Source: Candidatus Kerfeldbacteria bacterium (GTDB taxonomy: Bacteria; Patescibacteriota; Patescibacteriia; PEXW01). Taken from it: DNA of 20,880 bases. The number at the start of each line of letters is the position of its first letter. Positions within the stretch are counted from its first letter, which is position 1. Shown piece by piece: positions 6,353 to 12,586 of the stretch. The notes under the pieces are model-generated. The model saw only the letters and a list, made by a program, of their open reading frames with translations. It had not been told where the DNA came from and made no database searches. Location: positions 1 to 20,880 of the forward strand of contig CAIPSZ010000175.1 of the NCBI GenBank assembly GCA_903867845.1, in the 5' to 3' direction. Made by a program: the position numbers and the translations under genes.

Positions 6353-7586
6353 GCTTTTGCAGGATGACGATTTCCCGGCCCACAATTTGGTCCGGCCGGC
6401 TGTAGAGAATGGTGCCGCGCGGGGTGGAGCGGAACCACGATTGCTGGGTGAGGCTTGGGGGTGGCGCGACGAAGGTGAACCCGGCAGCGTGCGCAGCTTG
6501 CTGCAGCTGGAGGAAGTACCCGTTGGGTTCCACGCGGAAGAACGGCCAGATCATCACCGCACGTCCGCTCGGCTTCAACACCGCGGCAATGTTCGTCAGC
6601 CACTGGGTGTACTGCCGGCTCAGCGCAGACACCAGCGGCAGCAGGACGCGCCCGGCTGGCACGCCGCGCTGCGGTGGGCCCAGGTACGGCTCGGTCACGA
6701 CCGCGTCAATGGAACCAGCTGGGTAGAGGTCGGGTAGCTTTCCGGCATCGCCCAGGCGAACGTCGACCGCGCTTGCTGCCGGCACGTCCCGCTGCGTGGC
6801 CAGCCAGACCAAGTTCTCCTGCGTGTCGCTCACCGCCTTGGCGCTCACGTCCGAACCGAAGAGCTTCTCAAATCCCATCATTGCCGCTTCTTGCAAAATT
6901 GTCCCCGAACCGCAGAACGGGTCGAGCAAGACGCTCGTCGGTTGCAAGTGCGCCAGGTTGATCATAACCTGCGCAACTTTTGGTGGCAGCACGCCAGACT
7001 TCATGTCGCGCTGCGGCCGGCCCACGTCGCGGTCGCCGTACGCCGAAATATCCTGCGTGGCAATCGTGAAACCGTACACGAGACCTGATGGCTGGACAAG
7101 AACGAGGAGCTCGAAGCCGCGTTCCAGAATTTTCCCCTGGGTGAGCGCGGCGGAGGAAAGTGTGGATTCTTTGGATACGACAATGCGCGCCGAGCGACCT
7201 TGCTCCACCATAGTGCGCTTCACGCGTTGCAGCATGCCACCGAGGTCGCGTCGAAAATTTCGGGTTGGCGCTACACCCCCGTCGTACGCGCTCGCGCCAA
7301 AGGCAATCCGGGCGGTGCTCCCCGCCGGAATGCGGTCCGGCCACTGCTTGTCCAGGACGTGCTCGAGCTCGGCAAGATCCTTGACGGTTCCCGCAACCTC
7401 GCCAACTTTTACGAGACCGCCACTCCGCTGCTGGAGCTGGTACGAGGTTAGCCCATCTGGGGGAGGCAGAACCGCAAGTTCTTTCGTGAGCACGCCGAAA
7501 TCCTCAGTTTGCGTGAGTCGGCAGAGTTCCCAAGCAGACAGGGTTGGCTCGCGGCCAAAGACGGCAATAATGTCACCAGATTCCAT
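6345..7586 (-). CDS. Trm11/UPF0020-like RNA (or DNA) amino-methyltransferase
   Basis: 413 aa. The N-terminal region (about 1-190, MESGDIIAVFGREPTLSAWEL onward in style) resembles the THUMP-containing half of Trm11/TrmG10 enzymes. The DRDVGRPQRDMKSGVLPPKVA segment in the middle precedes a class I SAM-dependent domain with motif I DPFCGSG (222-228), GSDVSAKAV (244-252) and the catalytic-loop motif TEPYLGP (298-304). Trm11 and Trm-G10 enzymes N2-methylate guanosine 10 in tRNA and normally carry DPPYG-like catalytic motifs. The Glu in TEPY is unusual, so the target base is uncertain. It is the first gene of its transcript: TTGGCA, 16 bases, TACACT lies 6 bases before ATG 7586, predicting a leaderless mRNA. 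Its 3' end overlaps the CapA-like gene. Confidence 0.85.
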   Translation of the reverse strand: MESGDIIAVFGREPTLSAWELCRLTQTEDFGVLTKELAVLPPPDGLTSYQLQQRSGGLVKVGEVAGTVKDLAELEHVLDKQWPDRIPAGSTARIAFGASAYDGGVAPTRNFRRDLGGMLQRVKRTMVEQGRSARIVVSKESTLSSAALTQGKILERGFELLVLVQPSGLVYGFTIATQDISAYGDRDVGRPQRDMKSGVLPPKVAQVMINLAHLQPTSVLLDPFCGSGTILQEAAMMGFEKLFGSDVSAKAVSDTQENLVWLATQRDVPAASAVDVRLGDAGKLPDLYPAGSIDAVVTEPYLGPPQRGVPAGRVLLPLVSALSRQYTQWLTNIAAVLKPSGRAVMIWPFFRVEPNGYFLQLQQAAHAAGFTFVAPPPSLTQQSWFRSTPRGTILYSRPDQIVGREIVILQKRA

Positions 7587-7592
7587 GCCTGC

Positions 7593-7620
7593 AGTGTAGC
7601 GTGAGAAGCGGCAATGCCAA
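7593..7620 (-). promoter_or_regulatory. Promoter for the methylase gene, leaderless
   Basis: On the minus strand, TTGGCA (7620-7615, 5 of 6 to TTGACA), a 16-base spacer and TACACT (7598-7593, 4 of 6 to TATAAT) are followed by 6 bases and then ATG 7586. This is the best-formed of the leaderless promoters in the window. Transcription would start on or next to the A of ATG. Confidence 0.65.
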
Positions 7621-7691
7621 AGGCCCTTTCGTGGTCCTGGGAGGTATACCGAACTGTTTCGACCCCGAATCCCCCATCCTGCCCATACCCC

Positions 7692-7720
7692 TTGACGCCA
7701 AACCCCTCACTTGGTACTCT
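7692..7720 (+). promoter_or_regulatory. Promoter for the rpsF-ssb-rpsR operon
   Basis: TTGACG (7692-7697), a 17-base spacer and TACTCT (7715-7720). The ATG of rpsF is 26 bases after the hexamer, so the leader would be about 20 bases. No SD is present in it (the bases before ATG are pyrimidine-rich). Divergent from the methylase promoter 72 bases away. Confidence 0.65.
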
Positions 7721-7746
7721 CCACCTACTTTTCACCCGTCTTTTGC

Positions 7747-8250
7747 ATGCCTACACAACACTACGAACTGCTCTGCCTCATCGGCGCCGAGCATAGCCCC
7801 GAAGCCACCGAGACCATCCTGCACGCTACCCGTGAGCTCGTCACCAAAGCGGGCGGCGAGGTCTTGAACACGAGCGTCATTGGCAAACGCAAGCTCGCCT
7901 ACGCGGTCGCCAAAGAGAAATTTGGCACCTACTTCCTGCTGGATTTTAATCTGGACGGTAGCGCGCTCCATGATCTTGACCGTGCGCTCACCCTGCAGAA
8001 CGACGTCATCCGCTTCCTCACCATCAAGACCAAGCTGAAGACCGCCAAAGAACTGGAAGAAGAGGTGCGCATCCAAGAGAAAATCCAAGCCCGCAAGTCC
8101 CGCGAAGAAGCGGCCCAGCGCCAGGACCACGAAGCCGAACAGCGCGCCGCCGAAGCCGCGGAACCCAAGCGCAAAGCCGAAGCCCCGCTCACCCTGGAGG
8201 ATATCGACAAGAAAATTGACGAGATCCTGGACGAGGATATTGCCAAGTAA
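7747..8250 (+). CDS. rpsF: Ribosomal protein bS6 with C-terminal extension
   Basis: 167 aa from ATG 7747. The N-terminal 95 residues are the S6 ferredoxin-like domain (YELLCLIG, GGEVLNTSVIGKRKLAYAV, GTYFLLDFNL, LTLQNDVIRFLTIK). S6 binds the central domain of 16S rRNA together with S18, whose gene follows in the operon. The C-terminal part is a long Glu/Lys/Ala-rich, probably helical extension ending in an acidic DIDKKIDEILDED segment, longer than in E. coli S6 and common in Patescibacteria. The alternative TTG at 7711 would overlap the -10 element and adds residues outside the family, so I reject it. The order rpsF-ssb-rpsR is the classical conserved operon. Confidence 0.96.
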   Translation: MPTQHYELLCLIGAEHSPEATETILHATRELVTKAGGEVLNTSVIGKRKLAYAVAKEKFGTYFLLDFNLDGSALHDLDRALTLQNDVIRFLTIKTKLKTAKELEEEVRIQEKIQARKSREEAAQRQDHEAEQRAAEAAEPKRKAEAPLTLEDIDKKIDEILDEDIAK

Positions 8251-8277
8251 TTTCGCCCGTCTAAACGTAACACGCGT

Positions 8278-8712
8278 ATGATGAACCTCAACAAAGCCAT
8301 GATCATCGGGAACGTCACCCGGGACCCGGACGTGCGCACCACCGGCGGCGGCCAGCAAGTCGCCCTGTTCAGCGTCGCCACCAACCGCACCTGGACTGAC
8401 CCGAGCGGCCAGAAGAAAGAGCAGGTGGAATTCCACAGCGTCGTCGCCTGGCGCAAGCTCGCCGAGATCATCGGCCAGTACGTGAAGAAGGGCGGCAAGA
8501 TCTTCGTGGAAGGCCGCTTGCAGACCCGCTCCTGGGATGACCCCAGCGGCGTGAAGAAGTACCGCACCGAAATTGTTGCAGAGAACGTCATCATGCTGGA
8601 TCGCAAGCCCGGCACCCCCGGTGGCCCTGGTGGCGCGCCCGTGGACATGGCGCCCGAAGCCCCAACCGCGCCAGCTGAACCTGAAGTGAACGTCGACGAC
8701 ATTCCTTTCTAA
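8278..8712 (+). CDS. ssb: Single-stranded DNA-binding protein
   Basis: 144 aa. The OB-fold occupies about residues 1-108 (LNKAMIIGNVTRDPDVR, FSVATNRTW, EQVEFHSVVAWRKLAE, KGGKIFVEGRLQTRSW, IVAENVIMLD). A short Pro/Gly/Ala-rich linker follows, and then the acidic tip DDIPF, which recruits partners such as RecO, PriA and exonuclease I in other bacteria. It binds ssDNA during replication and repair. The start could be ATG 8278 or ATG 8281; nothing decides between them, and no SD is visible. It lies 27 bases after rpsF and 12 before rpsR. Confidence 0.97.
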   Translation: MMNLNKAMIIGNVTRDPDVRTTGGGQQVALFSVATNRTWTDPSGQKKEQVEFHSVVAWRKLAEIIGQYVKKGGKIFVEGRLQTRSWDDPSGVKKYRTEIVAENVIMLDRKPGTPGGPGGAPVDMAPEAPTAPAEPEVNVDDIPF

Positions 8713-8724
8713 TCCCCTGCCCTC

Positions 8725-8973
8725 ATGCCTTTGATGCGCCAGTCACGTCAGAAAGCCGCCCCACCGCCAACGCCCAAGCAGTGCTACTTCTGCGTGCTCG
8801 GGGCCAAGACCATTGACTACAAAGACACGCGCAGCTACCAGAAGTTCGTGTCGTCCTACTCCAAGATTCTCCCCCGCCGCCGCACGGGACTCTGCATGCG
8901 GCACCAGCGCATGACTGCCGAAGCGATCAAGCGGGCACGGTTCATGGCGCTCGTCCCCTACACCCCCCGATAA
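8725..8973 (+). CDS. rpsR: Ribosomal protein bS18, zinc-binding form
   Basis: 82 aa. The S18 core is clear: CYFC, IDYKDTRSYQKFVSSYSKILPRR in style, TGLCMRHQR, AIKRARFMALVPY. It binds 16S rRNA with S6 in the 30S platform. Four potential zinc ligands are present (C20, C23, C57, H60), so this is the C+ zinc-dependent version. The start may be ATG 8725 or ATG 8734 (MRQSRQK). The gene lies last in the rpsF-ssb-rpsR operon and is followed by a terminator. Confidence 0.96.
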   Translation: MPLMRQSRQKAAPPPTPKQCYFCVLGAKTIDYKDTRSYQKFVSSYSKILPRRRTGLCMRHQRMTAEAIKRARFMALVPYTPR

Positions 8974-9000
8974 TTTCCGGTTGGCGTCAGCGTTTTTTGT

Positions 9001-9026
9001 AACGCGGCGGCAACGTCCGCGTTTTC
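9001..9026 (+). terminator. Intrinsic terminator between rpsR and efp
   Basis: AACGCGG (9001-9007) pairs with CCGCGTT (9017-9023) around a 9-base loop and is followed by TTTTCATTT. It sits in the 79-base gap after rpsR, suggesting that efp has its own transcription start or depends on read-through. No convincing promoter was found in the 27 bases before the efp ATG. Confidence 0.7.
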
Positions 9027-9052
9027 ATTTCCCCTCCTTTAGGCACTGCCCT

Positions 9053-9622
9053 ATGTCGATGCTCACCATGAATGACCTCCGCGTCGGGGTCGCCATTACC
9101 CACGAGAACGAGCCCTACGTCGTGCTCTGGTCTGACTTCATGCGCACTGCCATGCGCAAGCCAGTGATGCGCACCAAGCTCCGCAACCTCATCAGTGGGC
9201 GCGTGCTGGAATTGACCTTCAAGCCGGATGACAAAATCCAGGAAGCGGATTTAGAGCGGGGTAAGGCTAGCTACTTGTACCTGCAGAACGGCGAGCACTA
9301 CTTCATGGACCAGACCACCTACGACCAGTTCTTCCTGACCACGGACCAGCTCGGTGACCAGGCCAAGTACCTCAAGGAAGGTACCGAAGTCCAAGTACTG
9401 AACTACGAAGGCCGACCCGTAACAATCCAGATTCCAAAAAAGTTAGAGTACACCGTGGTGGAAGCCCCAGATGCGGTCAAGGGCGACACGGCCACGAACA
9501 CCAGCAAGACTGTGAAGCTTGATAACGGCTTGGAGATTAAAGCCCCCATGTTCATCAAGCAGGGTGAGAAGATTCTGGTGAACACCGAGACTGGCGACTA
9601 CAGCGCCCGGTCGGGAGAATAG
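9053..9622 (+). CDS. efp: Translation elongation factor P with non-canonical loop I
   Basis: 189 aa, the usual length. All three domains are visible: KOW-like N-terminal domain (MNDLRVGVAITHENEPYVVL), central OB domain (ASYLYLQNGEHYFMDQTTYDQF) and C-terminal OB domain with GDTATNTSKTVKLDNG and the end IKQGEKILVNTETGDYSAR. EF-P relieves stalling at polyproline. In most bacteria loop I carries PGKG or PGRN with a modified Lys or Arg. Here the aligned stretch is MRTAMRKPVM (30-39), with Met at the position of E. coli Lys34. As I recall, other Patescibacteria have related RKP-type loops. No modification gene is seen nearby. ATG 9053 matches the family start; an in-frame start at 8981 would run through the terminator hairpin. 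Confidence 0.96.
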   Translation: MSMLTMNDLRVGVAITHENEPYVVLWSDFMRTAMRKPVMRTKLRNLISGRVLELTFKPDDKIQEADLERGKASYLYLQNGEHYFMDQTTYDQFFLTTDQLGDQAKYLKEGTEVQVLNYEGRPVTIQIPKKLEYTVVEAPDAVKGDTATNTSKTVKLDNGLEIKAPMFIKQGEKILVNTETGDYSARSGE

Positions 9623-9680
9623 GCAAACTCCACCAAGAGACGTACAATTCATTTGTACTTCATCTTTAGCGTACTCCGAT

Positions 9681-10157
9681 ATGGACACACCTTTGGGTGA
9701 CCGCGCTCCACAAAACATTCCAACTGGCAAGAGTAAACCAATGAAGCAATCAATGTGGTCTTTTTTACGTCAACGCTGGTATTTAACTTTGCCTCTAGGT
9801 TTGATTATAGTTGCGGGAGTAATTTGGGGAACTACCTCCTATTTTTTGACTAATAGCATTTCTCCACTAACGCTTTTCCCACAAGCGCCACATAGAAGCA
9901 CTACAGTATTTTTAGGCTCTGATACTAGTAAAGAAGGAAAAGAGTGGGACACAGCATGCCGTAAAGCTGGGGGTACAGTTTGGAGAGATACTTCAGATGG
10001 CGGGAATGTTGACTATTGCTTAGCGGGTAAATACTCAGATGCTGGAAAAACCTGTACAAAAAATGAGGATTGTATATCAAATAAATGCCTGCGCGAGCAA
10101 TTAGGTTATAGTATGTACTGCGCTTACGCTACAAACTGGAATGGGCCAAAAATGTAA
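9681..10157 (+). CDS. AT-rich membrane-anchored Cys-rich protein of unknown function
   Basis: 158 aa. A short basic N-terminus is followed by one hydrophobic segment (about 34-56, beginning near YLTLPLGLIIVAG) and an extracytoplasmic domain with seven Cys, including CRKAGGTVW, YCLAGKYSDAGKTC, NEDCISNKC and MYC. The spacing suggests a small disulfide-bonded module. I do not recognise a named family. By eye the coding sequence is clearly more AT-rich than its neighbours (roughly 40% GC against high fifties), with A/T-ending codons, as expected for an acquired or accessory gene. The start may be ATG 9681 or ATG 9741 (MKQSMWSF). A weak TAGCGT hexamer lies 8 bases before 9681. A hairpin that is repeated 530 bases later follows the stop. 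Confidence 0.7.
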   Translation: MDTPLGDRAPQNIPTGKSKPMKQSMWSFLRQRWYLTLPLGLIIVAGVIWGTTSYFLTNSISPLTLFPQAPHRSTTVFLGSDTSKEGKEWDTACRKAGGTVWRDTSDGGNVDYCLAGKYSDAGKTCTKNEDCISNKCLREQLGYSMYCAYATNWNGPKM

Positions 10158-10179
10158 TAGTAGTTTGGCATCAAAAACT

Positions 10180-10211
10180 AATCGAGCGCGCCCACGGAGA
10201 GGTGCGCTCGG
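10180..10211 (+). repeat. Hairpin direct repeat, copy 1
   Basis: A 32-base unit identical to 10708-10739 at 31 positions. It forms a 10-bp stem (10183-10192 with 10201-10210) around the loop CACGGAGA. The one difference falls in the stem and keeps pairing (G-U here, A-U in copy 2). It follows the Cys-rich gene by 22 bases. The sequence after it (GTTGTTCAT) is only weakly T-rich, so terminator function is uncertain. Confidence 0.8.
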
Positions 10212-10230
10212 GTTGTTCATATGCCTCCAA

Positions 10231-10252
10231 GCGCATGCTCTCTAGCATGCGC
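10231..10252. repeat. Perfect palindrome
   Basis: GCGCATGCT (10231-10239) pairs with AGCATGCGC (10244-10252) around CTCT. No T tract follows on either strand, so it is not a normal intrinsic terminator. It resembles in style the palindrome array at 14951-15146. Confidence 0.6.
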
Positions 10253-10274
10253 GTCTATTACCACCAGCGCTCGC

Positions 10275-10320
10275 AAAAAAAAGAAAACCCCGGTCTTCCA
10301 AGTAAATGGAGGCACCGGGG
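10275..10320 (-). terminator. Two-tier intrinsic terminator of the small SD-led gene
   Basis: On the minus strand the RNA pairs CCCCGGT (10288-10294) with ACCGGGG (10314-10320), and then an inner CTTCCA (10295-10300) with TGGAGG (10307-10312), with one bulged base. A T tract follows (complement of the A run at 10275-10282). A stretch of about 21 bases including CTTCCAAGT is shared, with two differences, with the terminator at 15151-15190. Confidence 0.85.
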
Positions 10321-10357
10321 CAGTAGCAGCACGATCGCCGAAGGGTTAAAGGGGGGA

Positions 10358-10588
10358 CTAGCCGAGCATGAAGCTCTTCGTTTCACCAGAGCTGATTGCC
10401 TTGACGCCTTTCTTAAAGAGGCGAAGGCCTAACGCTTGAACTTCTTCGCGCGTCACTGCACGGTAAGCGGTAAAACTCCAAGTGCCAAAGCGCTTCCCAT
10501 TGTTAGTATCTTCGAGTACATCTTCTTGGGTTTTGCCGATGAAGCGTACAAGCCCGCCTTCCTGCTTTGTAAATTCAATGAACACCAT
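10358..10588 (-). CDS. Small uncharacterised protein with strong SD and its own promoter
   Basis: 76 aa, starting MVFIEFTKQEGGLVRFIGK. It is soluble, with alternating hydrophobic residues suggesting a small beta-rich fold and one helix (REEVQALGLRLFKKG). I do not recognise the family. Coding is supported by a perfect AGGAGG (10602-10597) 8 bases before the ATG, a consensus -35 upstream and a strong terminator downstream. This differs from the core genes in the window, which lack SDs, and matches the gene at 15219-15881. It sits alone between copies of a hairpin direct repeat, in the gap between efp and recA. High expression is inferred from its signals. Confidence 0.75.
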   Translation of the reverse strand: MVFIEFTKQEGGLVRFIGKTQEDVLEDTNNGKRFGTWSFTAYRAVTREEVQALGLRLFKKGVKAISSGETKSFMLG

Positions 10589-10640
10589 AAGTTGGTCCTC
10601 CTACCAATATTTCTGTATTTCTACCCTTATTTAGCCTAGG

Positions 10641-10669
10641 ACATTAGCTTTCTTTCGGGCATTTGTCAA
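10641..10669 (-). promoter_or_regulatory. Promoter with perfect -35 for the 76-aa gene
   Basis: On the minus strand, TTGACA (10669-10664), a 17-base spacer and TAATGT (10646-10641). The start would be near 10634, giving a leader of about 45 bases that ends in the SD. The -35 is perfect; the -10 is poor at its inner positions. Confidence 0.65.
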
Positions 10670-10707
10670 GCGCGAAGGTAACCCGATAACAAACATTGGG
10701 GGGAACC

Positions 10708-10739
10708 AATCGAGCGCACCCACGGAGAGGTGCGCTCGG
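10708..10739 (+). repeat. Hairpin direct repeat, copy 2
   Basis: Second copy of the unit at 10180-10211, in the same orientation. A perfect 10-bp stem (10711-10720 with 10729-10738) surrounds the loop CACGGAGA. GAGTTTTATT follows on the + strand, so it can work as a + strand terminator, though no + gene precedes it. On the minus strand it lies 19 bases after the recA stop, with only a weak T tract, and might still slow recA transcripts. Confidence 0.8.
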
Positions 10740-10757
10740 AGTTTTATTGGGGTGTAA

Positions 10758-11804
10758 CTAGCTGGCTTTCTTATCTTCTAGCTCCTTCTCCTTCACCCGC
10801 TTCACAATTGCGGCACGGAGGTCTTTGGCGAACTTCGGGTTCTCCTTCACGTAGTTCTTGGCTTGCTCGCGGCCGACGCCGAGCTTGATCTCGCCAAAGC
10901 TCACAGTGTTGCCAGTCTTCTCCAGCACGCCCAGGTTTAACCCGAGGTCAATGAGGTCAGCCGAGGCAGAGATGCCTTCGGCGTACATGATGTCGAACTC
11001 GGCCACACGGAAGGGCGGGGCAACCTTGTTCTTCACAATCTTGGCTTTCACGCGGTTGCCGACGATTGCTTCCCCGCTCTTCAGCTGGGCAATGCGACGC
11101 ACGTCAATGCGCATGGAGGAGTAGAACTTGAGCGCCATGCCACCGGTCGTTGTTTCCGGGTTGCCGAACATGATGCCAATCTTCATGCGAGTCTGGTTGA
11201 TGAAGATGACGACGGTCTTGGTCTTGGCAATGATAGCCGTGAGCTTGCGCAGGGCTTGGCTCATTAAACGAGCTTGCAAGCCCATGTGGCTGTCCCCCAT
11301 CTCGCCTTCAATTTCGGCTTTGGGGGTAAGCGCGGCCACCGAGTCCACGACGATGACGTCCACGCCGTTGCTGCGCACGAGCGTTTCCACAATTTCCAGT
11401 GCTTGCTCGCCGTTGTCCGGCTGGGAAATGAGCAGCTCATCCACGTTCACGCCAACTTTGCGGGCGTAGTCCGGGTCTAGCGCGTGCTCCGCATCCACAA
11501 AAGCGGCAATGCCGCCTTCCTTCTGGACTTGGGCAATGATGTGCAGGGTGAGCGTGGTCTTGCCCGAGGCTTCGGGCCCGAAGATTTCAATGACGCGGCC
11601 ACGGGGCACGCCGCCCACACCCAGGGCGAGGTCCAGCGACAAACAGCCTGTGGAAATTGCTTCCACGCGCTGGACGTTCTGCTTAGAGAGGGTCATAATG
11701 GCACCTTCGCCAAAGCGTTCCTGGATATTGGCAATGGCTTGGGCAGCGGCCTTGTGCTTGTCGTCGCCGCTCATCACTGCGTTTTCTTGGCTTTTCTTAG
11801 GCAT
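10758..11804 (-). CDS. recA: Recombinase A
   Basis: 348 aa, full length. RecA forms ATP-dependent filaments on ssDNA, catalyses strand exchange and promotes LexA-type autocleavage. Seen: Walker A GPEASGKT (76-83), Walker B VIVVDS (150-155), the L1 region EGEMGDSHMGLQARLMSQALRK in form, NQTRMKIGIMFGNPETTTGG with loop L2, and the C-terminal domain ending in a Lys/Glu-rich tail. Two small deviations: NQT instead of NQI/NQL, and Met222 where most RecAs have Asn (GGNALKF). The start MPKKSQENAV fits; no SD is visible. A TATGCT hexamer about 45 bases upstream (minus strand, 11856-11851) could be the -10, but no -35 is clear and I see no LexA box. Transcribed away from the ftsK cluster, on the same strand. 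Confidence 0.98.
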   Translation of the reverse strand: MPKKSQENAVMSGDDKHKAAAQAIANIQERFGEGAIMTLSKQNVQRVEAISTGCLSLDLALGVGGVPRGRVIEIFGPEASGKTTLTLHIIAQVQKEGGIAAFVDAEHALDPDYARKVGVNVDELLISQPDNGEQALEIVETLVRSNGVDVIVVDSVAALTPKAEIEGEMGDSHMGLQARLMSQALRKLTAIIAKTKTVVIFINQTRMKIGIMFGNPETTTGGMALKFYSSMRIDVRRIAQLKSGEAIVGNRVKAKIVKNKVAPPFRVAEFDIMYAEGISASADLIDLGLNLGVLEKTGNTVSFGEIKLGVGREQAKNYVKENPKFAKDLRAAIVKRVKEKELEDKKAS

Positions 11805-11884
11805 AAAATAAAGGGGTTAGTTCGCCTCTTGTTCACTCTCCGTAGCCTTAGCATAGGAGGGTCGCCCGCCTACGCCCGTCAGAG

Positions 11885-11903
11885 GGCTTCGGTGGGTGAA
11901 GCC
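11885..11903 (-). other. Hairpin at the end of the ftsK-rodZ operon
   Basis: GGCTTC (11885-11890) pairs with GAAGCC (11898-11903), with a 7-base loop, overlapping the stop codon of the RodZ-like gene. No T tract follows on the minus strand, so it is at best a weak or rho-assisted transcript end. Confidence 0.4.
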
Positions 11904-12586
11904 TATTGTACCACAGCCGGGATTTGGACCAACACCCGCCGGGTGACCGTGGTGGTTCGGCTGCTCTTGCGGTTGGCGGTAATGGTCAGTGTGTTCAAAC
12001 CTTGCTGCAGGTCAATGACTTCGGTGAAGCTACCGCTCGTATCTACCTGCACGGTCTGGCCGTTCACCTGCACGGTCACTTCTGGGTCGGTCTTCCCCAC
12101 CAGCGTAACCTTGGGTTCGGTCACGACAGTGTCGGCTGCGGGTTGCGTCACGACGAGTTTCGGCGCGGCAACAATGTGCGCTACTTGAAAACCAAAAATG
12201 ACGAGAGCAATAACCACAAACCCGGCGATTCCGAGGAATCGCACGTTCTTGTACGTCAGCTTCGGCTGGGCCACGCCCCGCGTGCGCGCTGCCGACTCGT
12301 CAATGCTCCGCTTCCGCGTCGGCTGCACGCTCGGCTCTTCTTCAAAACGACTAATCACCGATTCGGGTGAGAGGTCAAGGACTTCAGCAATGCTCCGTAA
12401 AAACCCGCGCACGTAGGTGAGGCCGGGGGTTTGGTCGTAGCGTCCGGCTTCAATCGCCGTCACGTACTTCACTTGGACGCTTGACCGCTGTGCAACCTCT
12501 TCCAGGCTCAACCCCGCTTCTTCCCGTACAATGCGCAGTGCTTCACCGAGCGTATCGGGTGGCAACTCGCGTCGACCAAAACTCAT
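11903..12586 (-). CDS. RodZ-like HTH membrane protein with C-terminal Ig-like domain
   Basis: 227 aa. Residues about 11-65 form a Cro/RodZ-type helix-turn-helix (LGEALRIVREEAGLSLEEVAQ, YVTAIEAGRY). A basic and acidic linker leads to one membrane segment (about 117-139), and the outer part (about 143-225) is a beta-rich Ig-like domain of the kind seen in bacterial sugar-binding modules (VTLVGKTDPEVTVQVNGQ, GLNTLTITA). RodZ links the cytoskeletal protein MreB to cell-wall synthesis. Whether this organism has MreB is not visible here, and the fold could equally serve as a membrane-bound regulator. It overlaps the ftsK stop by 4 bases (ATGA), so the two are translationally coupled, which supports a role in division or cell shape. 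Confidence 0.82.
   Translation of the reverse strand: MSFGRRELPPDTLGEALRIVREEAGLSLEEVAQRSSVQVKYVTAIEAGRYDQTPGLTYVRGFLRSIAEVLDLSPESVISRFEEEPSVQPTRKRSIDESAARTRGVAQPKLTYKNVRFLGIAGFVVIALVIFGFQVAHIVAAPKLVVTQPAADTVVTEPKVTLVGKTDPEVTVQVNGQTVQVDTSGSFTEVIDLQQGLNTLTITANRKSSRTTTVTRRVLVQIPAVVQ

Noticed and set aside
5385..6737. Long + strand ORF of 450 aa
   Set aside because: It lies antisense to the well-supported CapA-like and methylase genes, crosses their boundary, and has no domain, signal or promoter of its own. It reflects GC-rich third-position bias.
8981..9052. Upstream start for EF-P
   Set aside because: It would add 24 residues translated from a terminator hairpin. The family start fits ATG 9053.
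10180..10739. CRISPR array
   Set aside because: Only two repeat copies, about 530 bases apart with a gene between, and each repeat is a full hairpin. No regular spacers.
11805..11902. LexA (SOS) box upstream of recA
   Set aside because: Neither the E. coli CTGT-N8-ACAG nor the Gram-positive GAAC-N4-GTTC pattern is present as a clean inverted repeat in the 98-base gap.
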